DNA from: Phascolomyces articulosus
Taxonomy: Eukaryota; Mucoromycota; Mucoromycetes; Mucorales; Lichtheimiaceae
Assembly (NCBI GenBank): GCA_025677815.1
Contig: JAIXMP010000032.1
Location: 372,001 to 436,000 of the forward strand
Direction of reading: 5' to 3'
Length of the DNA: 64,000 nt
Shown here: positions 49,748-62,184 of the stretch, piece after piece
Numbering within the stretch: the stretch's first letter is position 1
Layout: each line of letters begins with the position of its first letter
Translations under genes and position numbers: made by a program
Notes under the pieces: generated by a model
What the model saw: the letters and a program-made list of their open reading frames with translations, nothing else
The model's database searches: none
What the model was told of the DNA's origin: nothing

Positions 49748-50692
49748 ATGTCATTATCCGTTCGGCGCTATCAGGACGCTCAAACATTTGTGACGGAAAC
49801 ACTAGAACAATTAGAAAAGAATGAATTGGATCATACATTTTTGATATGGGCAGCAACAAAACTAGCAGCACAAGAAACCTTAGGGAATGCTTACTGTGGT
49901 GCAGTGTGGAAGAAGAATGACGACGGCGAAGAACTAATGTTTGCCTTAGTTTCATTCGATAATGATATGGCATTTCCTTCATTATTCTTCACCAAAGACG
50001 AACAGGAACAACAAGACGCCGTTCGCATGTTAGTGGATGATTTAATCCAAGCACCCACTACTGTCAAAATCATCCAAGGATATGATCCATCTAGTTTATA
50101 TAGTGTAAAAGAAGCATGGGAATCCCTATCCCCTTCGACTGAATTGACAACGAGTAACGACCCATTTTGGAGCTACGTATCACCTCCTGTGGAAGAACTC
50201 GCAGCATCCAAAGCCGTTGCCTTTGGCAAGGAACAAGGATTCACACTTCGACAAGCTACTTTTATTGAATTACCATTGGTTGTTGAATGGACAGTTGCAT
50301 TTATCGAATTTTATAAAAATTTGATCAAACCAGACAAGGAGAGTGGAAATTTTAGGGATGCTGTTCATTTTCAATGTGCGGATGAATTATGTCAAGGAAA
50401 TGTGTACGTATGGTGTCATCGTGAAGGTTATCCAGTGGGAATGATATGGAGAAGAAGGCCCATGAAGTATGGTTCCTCAGTTGGTTACGTATATACCCCT
50501 CCAGAATATCGTGGTCGTGGCTATGGTAGTGCCATGGTAGCTATCTTTTCACTTCAAGAATTACAAACATTTCAATATTTGAACCTCTTGGTTGTACCGA
50601 ATCGTGATCCTAACGATAATCTTTATGCCAGATTGGGCTACCGTCTCACTAATACCAGTATTCAATACCATATATCCACTTGCCAACAGTAA
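49748..50692 (+). CDS. GNAT-family N-acetyltransferase
   Basis: Single-exon frame of 314 residues. The C-terminal half is a GCN5-related acetyltransferase domain: VYVWCHREGYPVGMIWRRRP gives the central strands, VGYVYTPPEYRGRGYGSAM is the acetyl-CoA-binding motif A (the RGxGxG/A signature), and NLLVVPNRDPNDNLYARLGY is the motif B strand-helix with the usual terminal YxRLGY. The N-terminal half (residues 1-160) lacks motif A and may be a degenerate second GNAT-like or substrate-binding lobe. Substrate unknown; the architecture resembles uncharacterised fungal GNAT proteins. There is no targeting signal. Confidence 0.88.
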   Translation: MSLSVRRYQDAQTFVTETLEQLEKNELDHTFLIWAATKLAAQETLGNAYCGAVWKKNDDGEELMFALVSFDNDMAFPSLFFTKDEQEQQDAVRMLVDDLIQAPTTVKIIQGYDPSSLYSVKEAWESLSPSTELTTSNDPFWSYVSPPVEELAASKAVAFGKEQGFTLRQATFIELPLVVEWTVAFIEFYKNLIKPDKESGNFRDAVHFQCADELCQGNVYVWCHREGYPVGMIWRRRPMKYGSSVGYVYTPPEYRGRGYGSAMVAIFSLQELQTFQYLNLLVVPNRDPNDNLYARLGYRLTNTSIQYHISTCQQ

Positions 50693-51524
50693 TTCCTGTA
50701 ATTTATAATGATTATAAATAATAAATTGAGCTTTTTTTAACATATATGAAATGGAAAGATGGGAGCACACGATAAATCGATTTTCTTTCCCTCCCTTACC
50801 AAGAAGAATTAAGGGTTTATTTGTGTGAATTCGATATCAATCCAACACCACATATAGATACAATCTTGGTAGAGTGGCTGTTGGTTATTTTTGGTTAATG
50901 CACTATGAGTCATATGAATGGTTTTTTTTTTGTGATATAGGATTTACGTGTAAAATTTAACAGGCATGTGCCTCAATACAACAAAACAAGTACAAAATCA
51001 ATTTATCTCAATATCAACTAAATACTGATTAACACACAATAGCATTAACATAATTTACAATGCTTTTTATGGGAATAATAATGGCCCGAAAGAATAAACC
51101 AATTTTTATTTATTATGCAGGATGATTGATAAATCTGTCCCTAAGTATTTATTCCCGGAAAATCTATATTGCCATATTTTTATAGTTTTGCATGTAAACT
51201 TATATTTAATAGAATGACCCTCCTTATCATATATGAATTATATACCGATACAAAGGATAAAAGGATAATACAATGGACCGATGCATACATTTTGCGGTTG
51301 AGGGTTATGCCGAACATAATAATAATTATATTTCGATCAGGACAAAACTTGATCATACATAACAAGGAGTGACCATAGGAAAAGTGGATAGGAAGAAGAA
51401 AAAAAGGGGGTTGGAAAGGAAGAACAAAGAAATAGTACGTATATATAAACAACAAGAAATCCAAAAAATACATTTATTTTTCTTCTTCTTTACTTATAGT
51501 GTTATATTTTTTTATATAATCAAC
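50693..51524. other. Intergenic region
   Basis: 830 bp of AT-rich DNA upstream of the P450 gene. No gene is supported. Confidence 0.45.
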
Positions 51525-52157
51525 ATGATCGATAGTCTAGTGGCCAATATCTATCAAGTCGTGGATCCTTCTATCCTTCAACATCAAATACAACAACAAC
51601 AGAAATTAGGCATAATCACTGCCACAGCTGCTCTTGTTACCAGTTATGCGTGTTACAAACTTTTATTCAACGTATGTGGTACCAAATGATAAAAATCGAC
51701 CTACTGCTGTCATAACTATAGATCGTCAACCTTACATGTTGGTATCAACCGGTTTTTTTTTAATTCTATGTAGGAAATAGATGATGGTTGCCCTATTGTT
51801 CCATATACTAATTTACTGAATGGATCTTCAGAAGAATATTACAAGGACCCTCGTGCCTTTGTTGAAAAATGGACAGAAAAACTTGGACCCGTTTATCGCG
51901 TTCATATTTTTGGAAGGGTATATATATTATGATACTCATTCGTTAACATGCACACCTCATGATTGGAATATACTAATTTTTTTATGCTCATTATGTATTC
52001 AGTTGCATACCGTTGTTTCAGGAAAATATGTTCGCGAAATATTCATGAATAATAACTTTGATTTCATAACTGGCAGTCGAAAAGTATACAATATTCTCTA
52101 TTTTAGAAAAAGAACCTAATAGCTGTATCCTATATAACTTTCAATGAATACTCATCT

Positions 52158-52197
<40 letters not shown>

Positions 52198-53915
52198 TTG
52201 ACATATCTTTATTGGCTGGTATACCTGATGGTGAAATCACTGGAGAGACCATGAGAAAAGTGATTGTTCAGCATTTAACACCTAATATGAAACAATTCAC
52301 CCCTCGTGTAGTCGAAAATGTAAGTATACAATATTAAAAGAATTCGGCAAATTCATTATTTCTATATAAATATACTAATTCTTTTATACATATGTAGCTA
52401 TGTCTTGGTCTCAATGAGACATTAGGTGATATGAATGGTATATATTAATAATAACAGCACCGTTTTTTTTCCCTGTAATATATGCTGAACTTATTTTTAA
52501 AATAGAACCCAAAGATTTGGAAAGCCTTTTCCAATTAGTTCAAAGAATGGTAGCCAGAGGAAGCGCTTCAGTTTTCATTGGACAAGAGCTATGCCAAAAT
52601 GGACAAGTGATAAATATTCTCCAAACGATGACAACAGATTTGGGGGCTTTTCATCCTCGTTATAATCCAACTTGGCTTACAGGTTTTCCTTGGATCATGA
52701 AATTACGAATGAGGTATAAAGTCACTCTAAAAATATTTATTTATTTTTCTTCAGAATCTCACTACGTAGTCAAAAAGAAAAGGAACTTATATATAACTAC
52801 TCATATACGTACATTTACAAAATATAGGGTTATTGGAAATTATTCTCCTCAAGTAGTACAGTGTAGACGAATTTTACTCGAAGCACTGACGCCAGAAATT
52901 GACAAGCGTCGAAGCTGCGCCAGTAATAATGACCTAAATTGGCAACGACCCGTATGTACATAAACCTTTTTTTTTTTATATATGCCAACTCTTAATTTTA
53001 ATCACGATAAATATGTAAATGTGTTACGTAGGATGATATGCTTCAAGAACTTGTTGAGAACGCTACACCACCTCCAGGCCAAGATGTCTATACCTTTATC
53101 ATGAACCAATTGTTATTTTTGACTTTTGCTTCTATCCATACAACCACAGAAAATGGAACCATTGTTCTTTATCGCTTACTCCAAAACCCAGATGTATTGA
53201 ATGAACTGTTGGAAGAACAAAATGATGTGTTACGACAAGAGGTATTTACTACCATTGATCCTGATAAACAACAGAATGGAGGTAATCCAAGCCACGTGTT
53301 TACGGCCGATAGAATCAAGAAAATGACCAAACTGGATAGTGTATGTCGTGAAGCATTACGTCTTCGTAGCCAATTTTATGAACTTGCACATACAAATGTT
53401 ACTAATCAAAACATTGTTTTGAGTAATGGAACCGTTATCCCACCAGGTAATATATATACATCAGAGGCTTTCTTTTGTCTTATTACAGGATAATAAGAAG
53501 AAACGCTCAATATTTGTACTAACAAAAAGATGATGATTGTTATCTATTATTTATAGATGGCGATGTTTTGATCAATTTCTGGCATAATCATCATAACAAA
53601 AAAGAAGGAAAATACAATGATGTTGATAGCAAGCATATAGATGTCAATGAGTATGATGATCTTGCAGAATTCAAACCTTTCCGATACGTCAACACAGGTT
53701 ATCCATCCACAAAAGTGGGTGATGATTACTTGGTATTTGGTGAAGGAAAGCATGCGTGCCCAGGTCGTTGGTTTGCCATGCAAGAAATCAAAACAATCGT
53801 CTCCGTGTTAATTCGTGATTATGATGTACGTGCTGCAAGCGATATTGTCTTTCCTATTGGAAGTCCAGGATTACCTTTTGGTAAAGTGACCATTGTCAAA
53901 CGTAACATCCAGTAA
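51525..53915 (+). CDS. Cytochrome P450 monooxygenase
   Basis: Haem-thiolate monooxygenase, probably anchored to the endoplasmic reticulum by the hydrophobic stretch at about residues 30-48. Nine exons, 51525-51671, 51774-51917, 52003-52083, 52194-52319, 52398-52437, 52506-52713, 52828-52951, 53032-53446 and 53557-53915, give 547 residues. Signatures: I-helix FLTFASIHTTTEN; K-helix EALR with Glu397 and Arg400; EFKPFRYVN; and the haem loop FGEGKHACPGRWFA with ligand Cys496. The I-helix lacks the common (A/G)Gx(D/E)T order, having ASIHTTT instead, as in some fungal P450s related to ent-kaurene oxidase-type CYPs. Substrate unknown; no other secondary-metabolism gene lies nearby. Confidence 0.94.
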
Positions 53916-54765
53916 ATGCCAAGCTCTAATAGCAGGAATAATATGTTATACACTATATACTACACATTCTTCTATATTATTATCCAACTAATAAACAATA
54001 TTTTACGCATACAGTTGAATGAGTGCGTTCTGCATACGATATTACGTGTGTTACATTATTTGACATCTGATGTTTATACAGTTTTTTTTGGACGTAATCA
54101 TTTGATGCTATACTTGCTTTCGTTTTCGTATATTGTAATGGTGGTGATACCAATCCAGAAAAGCCTGGGACCTTTAAAGTGATAATGGACCCGATTGTTT
54201 GAAACTTTACCATTTCAATTCTAAATTTAAAGAATTCACGCCGTTTGAAGAAAACATATCGGACATCACCGGCGAACGAACGAGTTGAAAGTTGTACTAT
54301 ACATATATATGCAATCGTTCTTTAGTGATGCCCCCTCCCCTTGAACGCACGCTTTACCCCCGGAGAATGGAAATTCCGCTGTACAATATAAACAAGTCGC
54401 ACCACTTTTTGTTTACATTAATAAAGTTTTGGGTAGATCAAGCCAAAACTCGTATGAGAAAACCTTAATCTTAATGACCACTTCCGAGGTTCATAAATTT
54501 AAGGTTCTCTTTTTATGCCATAATAAATTAGTGTATCTGCTTTTTATATACTGGGGGCGATTTTTTTGTATAACAACACAACACCCGTATTAAAGAAAAA
54601 ACCTCCCCAACAAATCCTTTTATATAGTATAATATATTCCAACATAAAATGATATACCAGACGTTACAGTTTCTTTGTACAATTGGTTATATTCCAATTT
54701 TTAAAAATAAAAGACAAATTTATTATTATATGAGAAGAAGAAGAAAGAAGATGAAGGTATATTAT
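53916..54765. other. Convergent intergenic region
   Basis: 850 bp between the stops of the P450 and FBA1 genes. Open frames here (such as 53916-54182) have no recognisable features. The block 54240-54480 is less AT-rich than its surroundings, but nothing was identified in it. Confidence 0.45.
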
Positions 54766-55468
54766 TTACAGAGTGTCAACATTGCCAAGATCCTTGCATG
54801 CTTGCTTGACACGTTCGCTCATAGTCTTTTCAGCTTCCTATAAATTGTTAAAAAATAACATAGCCAGCATGAGTAAAAGAAAAAGAAAACAACACCACTT
54901 TAAATAAAAACAATACATACTCTGATCCAAACTCTTGGGTCATAGAACTTCTTGTTGGGCTTGCCTTCGCCATCAGGGTTGCCAACTAATTAAAATTCAA
55001 ACATGTTAGTGTTTATTTTATAATGCATACTCCATTTCCACTTTTTTTTTTTACTCTGCTTTGTTTTTACCTTGGGTTTGAAGATAATCCTTCTTGTTTT
55101 CATAGTATTGACGCAAACCGACCCAGTAAGCCCATTGAGTATCAGTATCAACGTTCATCTTGATGACACCATTGGAGACAGCAGTGGCGATTTCATCTTC
55201 GTTGGAGCCGGAACCACCGTGGAAGACAAAGAAGACAGGCTTTTCTTCCTTGTTTGCATCACCCAATTGTTCACGGACATAAGCTTGATGCTTACCCAAC
55301 AATTCAGGGTGCAACTTGACGTTACCAGGAGCATAGACACCATGGACGTTACCGAAACCAGCAGCAATGGAGAACAAAGGAGTGATTTCAGAGAAGGCCT
55401 TGTAGATATCCCAGATATCTTCGGGTTGGGTGTAAAGAGCAGCATTGTCAACACCTTCGTTGTTGACA

Positions 55469-55500
<32 letters not shown>

Positions 55501-56466
55501 CATTTCGAGGAAACAGTTGATAGCTGCCATACGCTTCAAGTACTTCAAGCAGATTTCAATGTTTTCTTCCTTGGTTTCTTCGGACAAATCCAACATGTGA
55601 GAAGAGAAGAGGGGTTCACCGTGGGCCTTGAAGTATTCTTCATCAGCAGCCAACATACCTTTTTTTTACATAAATCAATTAATATTAGTTTCCTTCCATT
55701 CATTTCCTTTCCTTTCTATTATCCTCCAGTTTTATATAAAATAATTTTTTACCATCGAACCAAGGGAGGAGCTTCTTAGCACAGTGATCAGAGTGAATGA
55801 TGACGGGGATACCGTAGGACTTGGCGACAGCGCGAATGTACTGTTACAATTGTTTTATAAAAATTTAGTCAGACGCATTATAATCGCAGCTTGAACAACA
55901 ACAAAACACGTCATTTTTTTTTATTTTATATTATACATACTTGAGCACCAGCAACAGCACCGACGATCGAGGCTTCTTGGTTCTTGTTAGTCAAACCCTT
56001 ACCGGCAACATAGGCGGCACCACCTTGAGAGAATTGGATGATGATGGGTGAGTTGATGTCACGAGCAGCTTCCAAAGCAGCGTTAATGGTGCTATATTTA
56101 CGCGTTTGTATTAATAAAAATAAATATACCCCTCATATTTGCACCTTTCCATTTAAAAAAATTCGAGAACGCTAAAGTTAGAGAGATCATGATTTACCTG
56201 GTGGAAGTACAGTTAATAGCAGGGATGGCGAACTTGTGCTCACGGGCTAGATAGATATTGTAACTTATGTGAGTATGCTTCTAATATGCATGTTTATCAT
56301 GTTTGTTTTTTGTTCAATTATTTGTTGGGTGTGGGGGAAGAGGGTGTGGGAAAGCAATATATAATATATATAAGAATATAAATATAAGAAATTTACCATA
56401 GCCAAAGAGCTTAAGCAAGTTATCACCAGTGACAACGCCAGCAGGAACAATATCGAGAATACCCAT
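54766..56466 (-). CDS. FBA1: Fructose-bisphosphate aldolase, class II
   Basis: Glycolytic/gluconeogenic zinc enzyme that splits fructose-1,6-bisphosphate into dihydroxyacetone phosphate and glyceraldehyde-3-phosphate in the cytosol. Seven exons, 56466-56397, 56246-56198, 56091-55941, 55840-55753, 55658-55071, 54985-54921 and 54837-54766, give 360 residues, the family norm. Landmarks: MGILDIVPAGVVTGDNLLKL start, FAIPAINCTS, HSDHCAKK (zinc and catalytic region), LEMEIGITGGEEDGV, FGNVHGVY, VFHGGSGS and MNVDTDTQWAY. Class II type excludes animals and plants. Codon bias is strong, and the opposite strand of exon 5 is therefore open for more than 200 codons; that frame is not a gene. Confidence 0.98.
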
Positions 56467-56559
56467 GGTTATTAAGAAAGAAGAAGAAAAGATGTGAGAA
56501 AAGAAAGAAGAGAAGAGAAACAGACAGAAGAAGAACACGCCAGCTTCTTTTTATATAAA
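56467..56559 (-). promoter_or_regulatory. FBA1 TATA box and pyrimidine-rich leader
   Basis: On the minus strand TTTATATAAAAAG (56559-56547) lies about 85 nt before the ATG, and the stretch between is almost pure C/T (TTCTTCTTCTGTC..., CTCTTCTCTTC...). A TATA box followed by a CT-block is the usual promoter style of highly expressed fungal glycolytic genes. Confidence 0.6.
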
Positions 56560-58270
56560 TTTTCTTCTCACAAGCAAGCATTCCGACTTATTTTCGGGTG
56601 TACCGGGATCAATCCTTTTCTTTCTCTTTCTTTCTCTCTTTTACCACTTGATATTTTGGGGTAAAATACCACATCCATAACCCAGCAAATAAAAGATAAA
56701 TATTATATAGCTTGATTTAAATCATTTGGATTTGTATAATAAAAGAGCATATATTTTATTACTGTTGTTCTATGTAGTAATCTGTTTATATATAAATCGA
56801 AATGAGTGTCTGTTATCCTTATGTGGGGGGTAGGAGAAGACATATAAATATATAAATAACACACACACTCCTCTCTCCGCTTTTATTTAGTGGGGGATTG
56901 GGTTGAACCGAGAACATCGTCCAAAATGGGTGGACCGCGTTCATTCGTTAATTGCGGGGTGTGTCTGTTACGCCGATTGCATCCGTCGCGTTACCACATG
57001 AAAATTCTATTTAGTGAAAATCAATGTATTTCGAATTCCGTATATAGAAACAGACTAGCCACTCATAATTTATTAGCCTAAGGCTGGATGCAACACTAGT
57101 AGATCATAGGACAAAGGTACTTGACCACGTCAAACCGTTTATCAAGATAATGCTTATAAAATGAATTCTTTTCATCTATCCATCTATCTTACTCTCTATC
57201 TATCAATCACATGCAATGTACTATAAGAATGAAAAGAATGTGTAAATATTTATATAAAACTTATGTTTATCAAGAACATACACAGTTGCTGTGATGACAG
57301 CTTCTCCTGCCTGCTCTCTCTATATACTAAATGATACTTCCAAAGAAGTGTTATCTTTTCATATCTATATTTATAATTAGTTTGGAATATGTGTGAATAA
57401 TAGTATTATATACTGACGTGTTGATAAATTATTCTATAGGAAAAAATAATAAGTGAATGTTGATAAATATTGGTTCTAATGCATCCTACTTGAAATGTTA
57501 TTAACTTTCAAATTCGGATATACAGAAAGTACAACTGCACTTATCTCTGAAAGATTAATGTGTCGACATAAATTATCTGAGAGAGACGATTGACCAAATG
57601 ATAGTATAAAAAGGATGTGTCAGCATCTGTAAATACTAGATAAAAAAAAAGTGAAATAATACTCATCAACTGGATAATAATGAGTTTTTTTGACAAATGA
57701 ATTCTCATTCATTCCATCTCATTGGAGATCCTGTCTTCATCTATGGTCATTATTTTGAATCGAGGTGGTCCATACTATCACTTGTTATTGTAGTTGTATT
57801 ACTTATTCATTCTGACTAAAGAGAAAAAAAAAAGAGATAAGAAGCCACCACTGCTATGGCCAATAATTTATAAATGAACTCAAGAAAAGACACTATCTAG
57901 CATCAAAAAACACGCGATGCAGGGGGGGGGTTGCACCAGTGAAAGGTGTGGTGGTCTATCATTATGATAATAACCCTGCTAATACACACATAACAAAATA
58001 ACAAGCATAGAGCATGATGAATGGGAAAAAGCATCTTTGATAAATGTAATATTTATCTTATAAAATCTCTTTTCCCTTCCTCCTTTTATATAATTAGGTC
58101 TAAATAGATACGTGCATAATCAATAATCTATAACAACAGTTTCAAAATAAAAGAATCAAAACACACTTTTTTTTTCTTCCTTTTCTTTTTCTTCTCTGTC
58201 TTTTTTTTTTCTACCTTTTTCATTTTCTACATTTTATACTTACAGAAACAACTACCACAACAGGCACGTA
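56560..58270. other. Divergent intergenic region
   Basis: 1.7 kb. A more GC-rich block at 56880-57080 stands out, but its short frames carry no protein signal; it may be a distal FBA1 promoter element. A long pyrimidine tract at about 58165-58240 precedes the next gene. Confidence 0.4.
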
Positions 58271-58669
58271 ATGATACCACCTGTACAAAAAGAATGTCCT
58301 CCTTCTTATATGAATAGTGTAATGAAACGATTCGGTCATCATCTTTCAACATATCAAACACTTCATCTAACAGGTCGAATGGCATCTACACTACATAGTG
58401 CACCTGAAGGTTCTTCTTGTTCATTACCAAGATCCATTTCTGGTTTGGATGATCTTCCACAAAATAATCATCTACAGCAAAATAATTCCATCACTATCAT
58501 TAACAATAATAATAGCAATAATAATATCCATCATTTGATACCCAATCATCACCATAATAATAGCACTCTTCATTCTACTAGCACTTCTAGCAGTACTTTG
58601 CCACATAATATAAACCATACATCATCATCCTCACCCCATCATTATCATCACATTGAACAGTCAAAATAG
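58271..58669 (+). CDS. Small Asn/His/Ser-rich protein, hypothetical
   Basis: A 132-codon frame from ATG 58271 to TAG 58669. The first 45 residues are of normal composition (CPPSYMNSVMKRFGHH, TGRMASTLHSAPEG), and the rest is dominated by Asn, His and Ser. A pyrimidine-rich stretch and a CTTACAG acceptor-like site lie 28 nt upstream of the ATG, consistent with a spliced 5' leader. No family recognised. It might be the first part of a longer gene or a regulator with a low-complexity tail; the composition alone does not prove expression. Confidence 0.5.
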   Translation: MIPPVQKECPPSYMNSVMKRFGHHLSTYQTLHLTGRMASTLHSAPEGSSCSLPRSISGLDDLPQNNHLQQNNSITIINNNNSNNNIHHLIPNHHHNNSTLHSTSTSSSTLPHNINHTSSSSPHHYHHIEQSK

Positions 58670-59005
58670 TACCATGTATATTACTCTGTTTTCCCTTTTG
58701 TATACTTTTTTGATGGCTTATAAAAAAATATATTATTACCGACGATTTGCTATTTGTATGACAATTCCATGTTTGTTTTGTTTACATTTCCACACGTGAA
58801 CAGTTTAAATAAGAGATATATTATTGTATGAAAAGAACAAATGAGCTTACAGGCTGAGCAAATAAGGTCATGAATTACTTGATCGAATAAAAAGATATAT
58901 AAAGTGAGCTGTTTTTTTTTTCTATTTGAAATGGACTTTATCTTTTTTGATATTTGTTTTTTTTTTATCGTTATCATTATATTTTTCATATATTAGAAAA
59001 AAAAA

Positions 59006-59463
59006 ATGACATCGGGTGCACCTATTTTAGCTTCTGCTGTTGCTGCTGCATTGCAATCAGGGTATCGACCATCTGCTTTATCAAACAGTTATCAAGCACC
59101 ATTACCAATGACTACTGCAGCATCTGCCTCTCCTTATTATCCACCTCCTCCTACTGGTTATCCTCCAGAATACTACAGCAATTATTACTCACAAAACTAC
59201 TATCCACCTCCACCACCACCCATGGGTTATAATAATTCCACATGTTGCGGGGTTCCGGATATGTGTTGCTTAGCCTTGTAATGTATCCTTAATTTCATTA
59301 TTATTACTACTTATCATTATAAATCAATAAAGAATAACAAGTGCCACTTTTTCTTACTAACAACAAAACTAAATTAAAAAAAATATTACAATTATACAGT
59401 TTATTGGGTGCCTGTTTTGGCTGGTGTTGTGCTGATGAATTGGGTCCACCACCTCAATTCTAA
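59006..59463 (+). CDS. CYSTM-like proline/tyrosine-rich small membrane protein
   Basis: Two exons, 59006-59277 and 59400-59463, give 111 residues. The N-terminal 70 residues are rich in Pro, Tyr and Ala with PPPPTGYPPEYY and PPPPPPMGY runs. The C-terminus after splicing reads CCGVPDMCCLAFLLGACFGWCC then ADELG, a short hydrophobic segment packed with cysteines, followed by PPPQF. This matches the layout of CYSTM (cysteine-rich transmembrane) proteins, tail-anchored and often stress-related. Without the intron the frame ends at TAA right after CCLAL and the cysteine module is lost, which supports the splice. Its stop lies 73 bp from the convergent AACS stop. Confidence 0.72.
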
Positions 59464-59536
59464 AAGAAATCTATCCTAATTTTTTTGTTCTTTTTGATAT
59501 ACATATTATTATTTTTTGGAGGGAGAGGGCATTTTT

Positions 59537-62184
59537 TTACTGCTTAAGTGCAGGTATATCATAATACAAAGCAAGACTCTCTGGATTAGCCAAAGTTCCT
59601 GTGGGTGTGACCTTTTGACCAGAAATGATTTTCTATTTAAAAATATAATTTGTAATATTAGTATAATGTAAAGCATGATTCATCATTGTATTAGTAATAA
59701 TAATAAAATAGATCCAATTTTTACCTTGACTGCTACTTCAACTTTTTTGCCATTGATGGTATACTATTTTTTTTTTGAATAAATGAACTCAGTTTAGTAT
59801 CTTTTCTAAGTACAAGCAATATTATATATATAAGAGTAAAGGACTTACTGGGATATCTTGAATAGAAAGAACAAATGCAGGTACATGACGTGGACTCAGC
59901 TGAGCACGGATCGTCGTCTTCATCTTTTTGACAAGATCTTCAGACAACTCTTGACCTTCCTTTAACTTTAAGAATAAAACAACACGTTCATCATCTTGAT
60001 CAACAATCTTTTGACCCACACATAAAGCATCTTCTACTTCCTCGAAACGATCCACCACATTATAAATTTCGGCACTACCAAATCGAACACCATTGGGATT
60101 TAAAGTACCATCGGAACGACCCAACATGACCACACCACCGGTCTTAGGATTTATCCAAACATAATCACCATGATACCAAGTACCTTCATACATACTGAAA
60201 TAAGCATTCTTGTATTTGGTTCGGTTGGCATCATCATTGTACATGTAGACGGGCATACAAGGGAAGGGGACGGTGGCAACCAAATCGCCGGATTCGGCTT
60301 GGACGGGTTTGTTCACATCAGCCCAAGCTTCAATTTTCATACCCAGACAGATACATTGGATTTCCCCACGGTAGACAGGTAAACTGGCATTATGCCCCGC
60401 AAATAACGAACAAATGTCTGTACCACCAGTGATACTGCCCAAGACAATATCTTTTTTGATGTGTTCATAGACGAAATCAAAACTTTCAGGTTTCAAAGGC
60501 GAACCAGTGGAGTAAACAGCCTTAAGTGTATCTAATTTGCATTCAGACACTATAATACGAAAATTGTATAAAAAAAGAGAAAGAGAGAATAGTGAGTGAG
60601 TGATTGGATGATTTATACAAAGGAGCACTTGTCAATTTTGATAGCATATGATAGATCGTTATCTATCGTTTCTTTTTTTTCTGATCCAAAGAAAAAAAGA
60701 GTCATATCAAAATTGATAATTGTAAACCCCACTCCACCGTGGGAAAGTTGGAAATTAAAAAAGAGATATACTTACTGGGATGAACACCAGCTTCTTGCAA
60801 AGATTGGATATACTTGGCAGAAGTACCAAAGTGTGTAATACCCAATTCATCAACCAATTGCCACAAATAAATAGGGGAAGGCTTGAAAGGAGAACCATCC
60901 CACAAGACCAAAGTAGCACCTACACTAAGACCAGCCACAAGCCAATTCCACATCATCCATCCAGTGGTTGTATAATAGAAAAACACGTCCTCTGGTTTCA
61001 TGTTACCATGAAGAATATGTTCCTTCTTCAATTGAAGTAAAAGACCAGCACCAGAATGAACAATACACTTGGGTAAACCAGTAGTACCCGAACTGAACAA
61101 GATAAATCCAGGATGATTGAAAGGTACTTGTTCAAATGGAATTTGTTCGGGCAATTGTTTCTCGGTGTCTAAAAAGTCTTGCCAGGTCGCGGTCTTGTTG
61201 GCATCCAAGGAGGTCATATCACCAATATCCTCCACAAAGGGAATAATCACCACTTTTTCAACAGAGGGTAATCCTTCCACCACAGGCTTCAACTTGGTAA
61301 TATGGTCCAATTTTTTACCATTGTAAACAACGCCATTGACCGAAATCAAAATCTTGGGACTAATTTGACTGAATCGATCCAAGACACCTGTAGCGCCGAA
61401 ATCGGGGGAAGTAGAACTCCAAATAGCACCCAAGCTCAATGTAGCAAGCATGGCAATAATGGCTTCGGCACAATTGGGAATGTAAGCAGCGACACGATCG
61501 CCCTTTTGAACACCATTGGCTTTCAATGCCATGGCACATTTCAAAACTTGGTTATATAATTCTGCATAAGTGATTTTACGTTGACCTTGACCTTCACCTT
61601 TATATAGTGAAAAGAACAGTGTTTTTTTTTTTTAAAAAAAAAGTGTAAGTTATATGGTGTTTGTATAAAAGAGAATAAAACACACACGATCCTATCATTT
61701 TTTTTAGAAGGAGCTTCTCTTACCAGTAGCAATGATAGCAATCTTTTCAGAACTCTTGCACCATAATAAATTTTCAGCAAAGTTCAAGCGGGCACCTTTG
61801 AACCATTCTGGAACAGCATCCATGGGCAAGGATTGATCCAAGATTTCTGTAGAGGTAGCAGAAGAAATAATATTGGTATATTCCCATACAGTAGACCAGA
61901 AAACGGGAGCATTGTCGACAGACCATTGCCATAAATCTTGATAGTTTTCTATATAAAAAAACGCGAAAACAGGCGTGTATGAGTGAGTTGGAATGTTTTT
62001 TTTAGTCATACATGTTATAGATTACACAAAAAAAGAAATCCATCATCCAATGGTATACTTTACCAAGTTTCAAGTTAAACTTGTCATTGACATGATGGCG
62101 AAACTTGGCCATTTCAGTTTCTTCAGGATTGGAAGGTTTCCAAAGACAGGGTGGATCAATAGTCAAACTTGAAGCAGAAGCCAT
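59537..62184 (-). CDS. AACS: Acetoacetyl-CoA synthetase
   Basis: Cytosolic ATP-dependent ligase activating acetoacetate to acetoacetyl-CoA for sterol and lipid synthesis or ketone use. Six exons, 62184-62064, 61948-61724, 61597-60776, 60549-59849, 59763-59725 and 59632-59537, give 667 residues, the expected size. Features in order: the ACAS_N-type start (ENYQDLWQWSVDNAPVFW), GARLNFAENLLW, AMP-binding core FILFSSGTTGLPKCIVHSGAG, TTTGWMMWNWLVAGL, FGTSAKYIQSLQEAGV, TGSPLKPESFDFVYEHI, GTDICSLFAG, TWYHGDYV, GRSDGTLNPNGVRFG, and the terminal TINGKKVEVAVKKI with the catalytic lysine of the A10 motif. GTDICSLF and NPNGVRFG separate it from acetyl-CoA synthetase. Confidence 0.96.

Noticed and set aside
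55072..55779. 235-codon open frame on the plus strand opposite FBA1
   Set aside because: A by-product of aldolase codon bias; it even crosses an FBA1 intron and resembles no protein.
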